The notes under the pieces were generated by a model. That model did no database searches, was not told the DNA's origin, and saw only the letters and a list, made by a program, of their open reading frames with translations. 64,000 nucleotides of DNA. Origin: Acanthosepion lycidas (Eukaryota > Mollusca > Cephalopoda > Sepiida > Sepiidae). The first letter of the stretch is position 1. The number at the start of each line of letters is the position of its first letter. The translations under genes were made by a program, and so were the position numbers. This document shows, one piece after another, positions 59,867-64,000 of the stretch. The DNA is taken from the NCBI GenBank assembly GCA_963932145.1, contig OZ010613.1:44729841-44793840 (forward strand). The letters are read 5' to 3'.

Positions 59867-59986
59867 GTTTTATGACTACATCATGTTGAAACACTGTTTC
59901 CTGTACAATCACCAAAGTTAAGCAATGTTGAGCATGGTCAGTGTCTAGATGGATGACCGCTTGGGAATACCAGATGCTGTAAGCTT
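59867..59986 (+). pseudogene. 5S rRNA-derived sequence (SINE head or 5S pseudogene)
   Basis: The 120 bases align with a whole 5S rRNA gene: 'gttgaaacac', 'caatcaccaaagttaagcaa', 'ggtcagtgtctagatgga', 'tgaccgcttgggaatacc', 'gatgctgtaagctt'. Box A, the intermediate element and box C of the internal RNA polymerase III promoter are all recognisable. Most differences from a canonical invertebrate 5S are transitions at CpG sites, so it is an old copy. It is joined directly to a tRNA-SINE body. Confidence 0.85.
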
Positions 59987-60120
59987 GGATATGTAATGGC
60001 TAATGGTTCAGAGTTCCAATTCCTATTGGGTGCATTATATTCACTTAGGAACAAATACCCTTAGAAAAGGTTTGAATCAACCTTCTCCCCTCAGCTATGG
60101 GTTAATTAATAAGGCTTGTA
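59987..60120 (+). mobile_element. tRNA-SINE body fused downstream of the 5S sequence
   Basis: 'ggttcagagttccaattcc' (B-box region), 'gcattatattcacttagg', 'aatacccttagaaaaggttt', 'ctcagctatgggtta' correspond in order to 13294-13390 of the complete SINE. Ends near 'aataaggc'. Confidence 0.7.
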
Positions 60121-60590
60121 TCACTAAATCACTGCCCCCCCACACCCCCAAAAATTCCTCAAATCTAAAAATGTTTTCTGGCTTTTAAATAAACTGCAAA
60201 AGCCATAGAAAAAGAATCAAATATGAAGAATGAATGTTGATAATGAAAGTTGTAAATCGGTAATGCTTTAAGCAACAAAATTGAAATTGTTTTTTATACT
60301 TAGAGCATTAAATTTTATGTCTTAAGATTTAACTTATTACAAATCGGTATTTTTGAAAATAATTTTATATATTCAACAACCAATTTGACAGTTCTGGACT
60401 GTGAGTGTTTGTAACAGTTATGACCTAGTTTTATCATATTACTTCATAATCTTACTTTCACTTCTTGGGAATTTTTCCATGGATTTGCACAGCACTTTGG
60501 GTGTCTATTATAGTACGAGTCGGTAAATTAATCAGAAGTTTTTGCTTGTGGTTTTAATCCCCATTTAGTAGCTATATTTTAGCTTTGTTT

Positions 60591-60623
<33 letters not shown>

Positions 60624-60639
60624 CTTTTTAATCATTTCA

Positions 60640-60838
60640 TTCCAAGCAAGGCAATAAAGCCACTAGGAAGTAAGGGTTACAGTGAGAAAGTGGGGACACT
60701 ATCACAAAGAGAACAGAAGAACAGGAATTATAACAATTGACATTGCATTTAAATTTTCGAAAATCAAAATTGACTGGAAACAAGAATCCCGACAAGTTCC
60801 GCAAGAGAAGAAAGTGTTAGCATGGAACTTATGGTTAC
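60640..60838 (-). mobile_element. LINE 3' end, minus, outer copy (left part)
   Basis: The minus strand carries the 3' UTR ('ttattgccttgcttggaatg') and C-terminal tail of the same LINE family. It continues at 61980-62350; a plus-oriented LINE is inserted between the two parts. Preceded on the left by a poly(T) run that could be the A tail of this copy. Confidence 0.75.
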
Positions 60839-61960
60839 ATCTAGCCATTGCTTTGAACATCTTGAAAGCATTTGACAGTCTAACATACCAGTCTGCTTCA
60901 CAAGTTGAAAAGTTATGTTTTCTCCAGACAAATTCTTTTTTACTGATTCAGTCTTATCAAATTGTGAAATAAAGATTATCTTGAACAGCCACTCTTGTAG
61001 ATCCTTTTGTATTAATGCAGGTGTTGTCTCTTCTCTTTCATCCCCCACCCCCGCTCTATCCTTGGTCCTACTTTGTTCTTAATTTTCATGAAAGCCTTTC
61101 CTGATGGCATCAGGTCTCAGCTTGATATATATGCTTGTGGCACAATCGTCTATAGTAAGTCTGAGAAATCAAATTGGTGGCTGATCTCAAAAATGACCTA
61201 CGATCTGTTAACTGGAATAATGAATGGCGTATTGACTTTATTAGGTTGGTGCAAAAATAATGACGTCTCCAAAACAAAACTGCTTTATTAATCATCTGAG
61301 AGAACCCTTCCTGCCTTTCATCAACATTGCTAATGCTCACCTCCAGGTAACTTCTTGTACCTTCTTGGGCTAACAAAGTGGAAAGACTATATTGAATCCC
61401 TTGCTAGGTCTGTTGCTAAGAAAGTTGATTTATGGTGTTATGCTAGACAATTTTTCTCTTTGTAATGTCTTGCATATCTGTCTACCATTTGTCCATACTT
61501 TGAATATTGCTGCCAGATATGGTCTAGTGCTCCTGCTATATATTTGGAGATACTTTCCCTGTGCTGTAAAGTTGTTTCCCTGTGCTTTTTGTATAAATAT
61601 TTTCATAGTAATTGTTTGCATGATCTCTTCACTATGATACCTAAACGTTATGAAATTAAGTGCAGTATTAGATTGGCAACATGGTCTCTCCTCAATTTAC
61701 AGTTTAATTGGCTCAGTGTAACTGCAAATTCTATGCTAAGTTTCTTTTCTCCTACTTCTGGCTTGTGGAACACTCTTCTGGCTCCATGTTTTCCAGCCAA
61801 CTCTGATCTTCAAGAATTTAAATGCAATGTCAATCATTACCAACTGTTTTCCTGATCGCTCTTTTGTTCTCACTCCTTAATGATGTTTTTGATACCCAGT
61901 AATCCATTGTGTTATAGTGGCTTTACTGCCTTGCTTGGGATGAAATCTATTTTGAAAAAC
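60839..61960 (+). mobile_element. Jockey/CR1-like LINE, 5'-truncated, plus
   Basis: Shifting plus frames give INAGVVS (cf. AGVPQGSVLSP), LFLIFMKAFPDGIRSQLDIY then ACGTIVYS in place of YADDT.YS, KTKLL, FLPSINIANAHLQ, YIESLARSVAKKV, LNIAARYGLVLLLYI, LCFLYKYFHSNC, FTMIPKRYEIKCSIRLATWS and DLQEFKCNVN, then the 3' UTR 'tttactgccttgcttgggat' and an A-rich tail. The catalytic aspartates are lost. A half mariner MITE sits inside at 61241. Confidence 0.85.
61241..61268 (+). mobile_element. Half copy of the mariner MITE
   Basis: TTAGGTTGGTGCAAAAATAA then tgacgt, preceded by TA, identical to one arm of 29403-29482 without the second arm. It interrupts the LINE just before KTKLL. Confidence 0.75.
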
Positions 61961-61977
61961 AAAACAAAAAAAAAAAA

Positions 61978-62350
61978 CAAATTAGTTTACCACTAAATCT
62001 AATACTGCATTTAAATCCATAAAGTCTAAATACTATAGATGAAAGTTTATAAGAACAATTATCACGAAAGTATTAATAGAAAAGGTACAAGGAAGCTGTT
62101 AGAGTAGTGGTAAAAATAATTAAAGCTGAGGTGCCAGGTCAGAGCCAATAACTTTGTAGCGTCTTTGTATTTTATTAAGTATGTCTAAATTAGTGACAGA
62201 AGTACCAGACCTTATGTAGCAGCAATATTCAAAAGACAAATAGTAGAATTATAATAATGTAAAATAAATTCTGTTGAGAAAAATTGTCTAGTACAACACT
62301 GGGAACCAACTCTCCTAGCAGCAGACCTAGCAATTTATTCAATGTGATCT
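61978..62350 (-). mobile_element. LINE, minus, outer copy (right part)
   Basis: Broken minus frames give VGSQCCTRQFF, NIAAT.GLVLLSLI, LVPFLLIL and TLWI.MQY.I, corresponding to the RT C-terminal region upstream of 60640-60838. Confidence 0.7.
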
Positions 62351-63111
62351 TTCCACTTCATGTTAGAGATAGGTCAGAGTTAATGACAGTCTGAAAGTGA
62401 AAGGTGGAACTGACTTCAGTGGCAGACCAGCTACTGCTGCTGTCTGTGAATAGGAATAATGCTATAGTCTAATGCTCTCATGACAGCTGATAGAATACAA
62501 TGCTCTCTGAAAGCCTTCAGGTGAGACGTGATAGTACCTACAGTTTCATACTGTCTTGTAGATTCAAAGGTCTGTGCAAAGTAGGTTTCTAGGATGCTGA
62601 CACACTTTATGAAGCAGCAGAGGGTGGTTGTTGTACAAGAACTTCTGGAGTTGCATGATGAGGATTACAGTTCCCCAATGATAGTGAAAGAGGCAATTTG
62701 CACAAAGAAAGCAACTTAGAAGCTTTAATGACATTGTTATACATTATTTTATTCAGTTAGAATACTGCATTTAAGAAGGAAAGATTGTTGAGGACTAGGT
62801 TTGGAATCCTATTCAATTCAGGCTTGTTAAAAGCAGAACAGGGATTACTTTTTGACTGACTCTTTTAATCTTGTCAAAGGTTTGCATGTGTGTATTTTAA
62901 TACTTGGTACAATACTTCCTCAATTATTGAAATGCTTTTGGACAGGTTGGAAAAAATCTTTGAATAATTCAAATTCTGCATAATTGAATGCTTAAATTAT
63001 CAAATGAACATTTTCTGAAAACAATTTTGTTTTATATCATCAAATAACTTTTTCAATTACTTTCTTCAGTTTTGTCTTTATTTCTTATGAAGAAAAAAAA
63101 AACAAAAAAAC
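62351..63111. other. Unassigned intron or intergenic
   Basis: No gene, RNA or element recognised. Confidence 0.35.
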
Positions 63112-63179
63112 TGTTGTAATGGAATGTCCTACTCTCCTTATCTATTATGGACTGATTTGTGTGTGTGTGTGTGTGTGTT

Positions 63180-63210
<31 letters not shown>

Positions 63211-63361
63211 GCACAGGATATACCTGGTGAACTTGCTTCAGTAATTACTAGTCTGCTAACCAATTTCATCTTTCAGTAGTGTATTCTCTTTTACAATAAA
63301 CCTCTTTCTTTCATCTAAGCCTGTTTTGTTGTTCCTTTCACTTGAGTACCACCTTTGTCTC
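63112..63361 (+). repeat. LTR-like repeat, second copy of 15969-16452 family
   Basis: Plus-oriented match to the minus strand of 15969-16452, with AATAAA at 63295-63300 and an internal (TG)n(TA)n expansion (63156-63208). Begins TGTTGTAATGG. Confidence 0.5.
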
Positions 63362-64000
63362 AGTGGCGTAGCTAGGGGGGTGCCAGCACAGAAGGGGTGA
63401 CACAATGTGACCCCCCCCCCCAAACAATTTTTCAACCAGGCTAAGGTGCCAAAAATAGTCTGAAAACAGTGGTGGAGACGCAGGGTTTCCCAGGTATCAG
63501 AATCAAAAAATTTGTGCCTATTTTCTGATTCCAAAAACAATTCTTTTAAATTTTTAACTTAATTTTCCATTATTGGTACTAATGATAAATGTTTTTAAAT
63601 TATCACTAAAATTAAAATCATAATAACATCAAAATACGATGTAAATTTATTTTACTTGTATAAAGAAAAACAAAAAAATAAACTTTGCATAAATTCTCTA
63701 GGTAACCTTTAAAAGAATGCAGTTGATTTACAATATTCCGAAAAATGCTTACAAATTAAATAGAACATTTTTGTCAAAAAAATTACTTTCAAACATCATT
63801 TGATAATTAAATGGTACCCAGAAAATGATGCATTTGAAAATTAGCAACAGAAAATTACATCGACCATGAGCCAGTCGAGATTGTTAGATCTGGCTGTGCT
63901 GTCCATTGAAAATGAGCTTACAAGACACAGATTTTGACTGTCATTGACCAGTCTGCCACAATGAAAACAAGAAAACATTCATTCTAAGACCATAGTATTG
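63361..64000. other. hAT-like terminus, then unassigned sequence
   Basis: CAGTGGCGTAGCTAGGGGGG at 63361 resembles a hAT terminal inverted repeat common in animal genomes. The matching right end is not in the window. 63540-64000 is AT-rich with nothing recognised. Confidence 0.35.

Overview
This window is animal nuclear DNA, AT-rich and crowded with repeats. The repeat mixture (tRNA-derived SINEs, Penelope-like fragments, mariner and pogo MITEs, Jockey/CR1-like LINEs, long TA tracts), the small exons and the long introns suggest a lophotrochozoan, most likely a coleoid cephalopod such as an octopus. That placement is inference. Most open frames in the window are chance or transposon-derived. 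Two real host genes can be read, and they point away from each other.

Left third, minus strand: FBXL4, the F-box/leucine-rich-repeat protein that acts at mitochondria in an SCF ubiquitin ligase. Five coding exons are visible, reading leftward: 22989-22765, 18503-18413, 13871-13742, 10343-10251 and 2754-2559. Each has AG/GT borders, the reading phase passes through all four junctions, and the lengths sum to 735 nt (245 codons). They encode the N-terminal discoidin-like half and stop at the first residues of the F-box; the rest lies beyond the left edge. A cluster of NRF1-, YY1- and ETS-like motifs at 23748-23793 is a plausible promoter.

Right, plus strand: the first coding exon (52454-52625) of an IGF2BP/Imp RNA-binding protein, carrying most of RRM1 and ending in a phase-1 GTAAGA donor. 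From 52626 to the right edge I see only intron-like sequence with many long poly(T) runs.

Between and inside the genes are mobile elements at many stages of decay: an internally deleted Ty3/gypsy element with both LTRs (5488-7849), a solo LTR with a perfect 5-bp target duplication (17483-17754), two 80-bp mariner palindromes with MADE1 geometry (11111-11190, 29403-29482), three pogo/Tigger-like MITEs, a 774-bp GC-rich retro-insertion with an 18-bp target duplication (31132-31905), a Tx1/L1-like LINE broken by a 25-bp tandem duplication (36240-37984), a Tc1 foldback element (38818-39489), Penelope-type fragments with a hammerhead-like core, LINE-in-LINE nesting (60640-62350), and a decayed 5S rRNA copy fused to a SINE body (59867-60120). 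From about 47.5 to 59.8 kb, around the IGF2BP first exon, recognisable transposons nearly vanish; a strong CTCF-like motif lies just left of this zone at 46651-46667.
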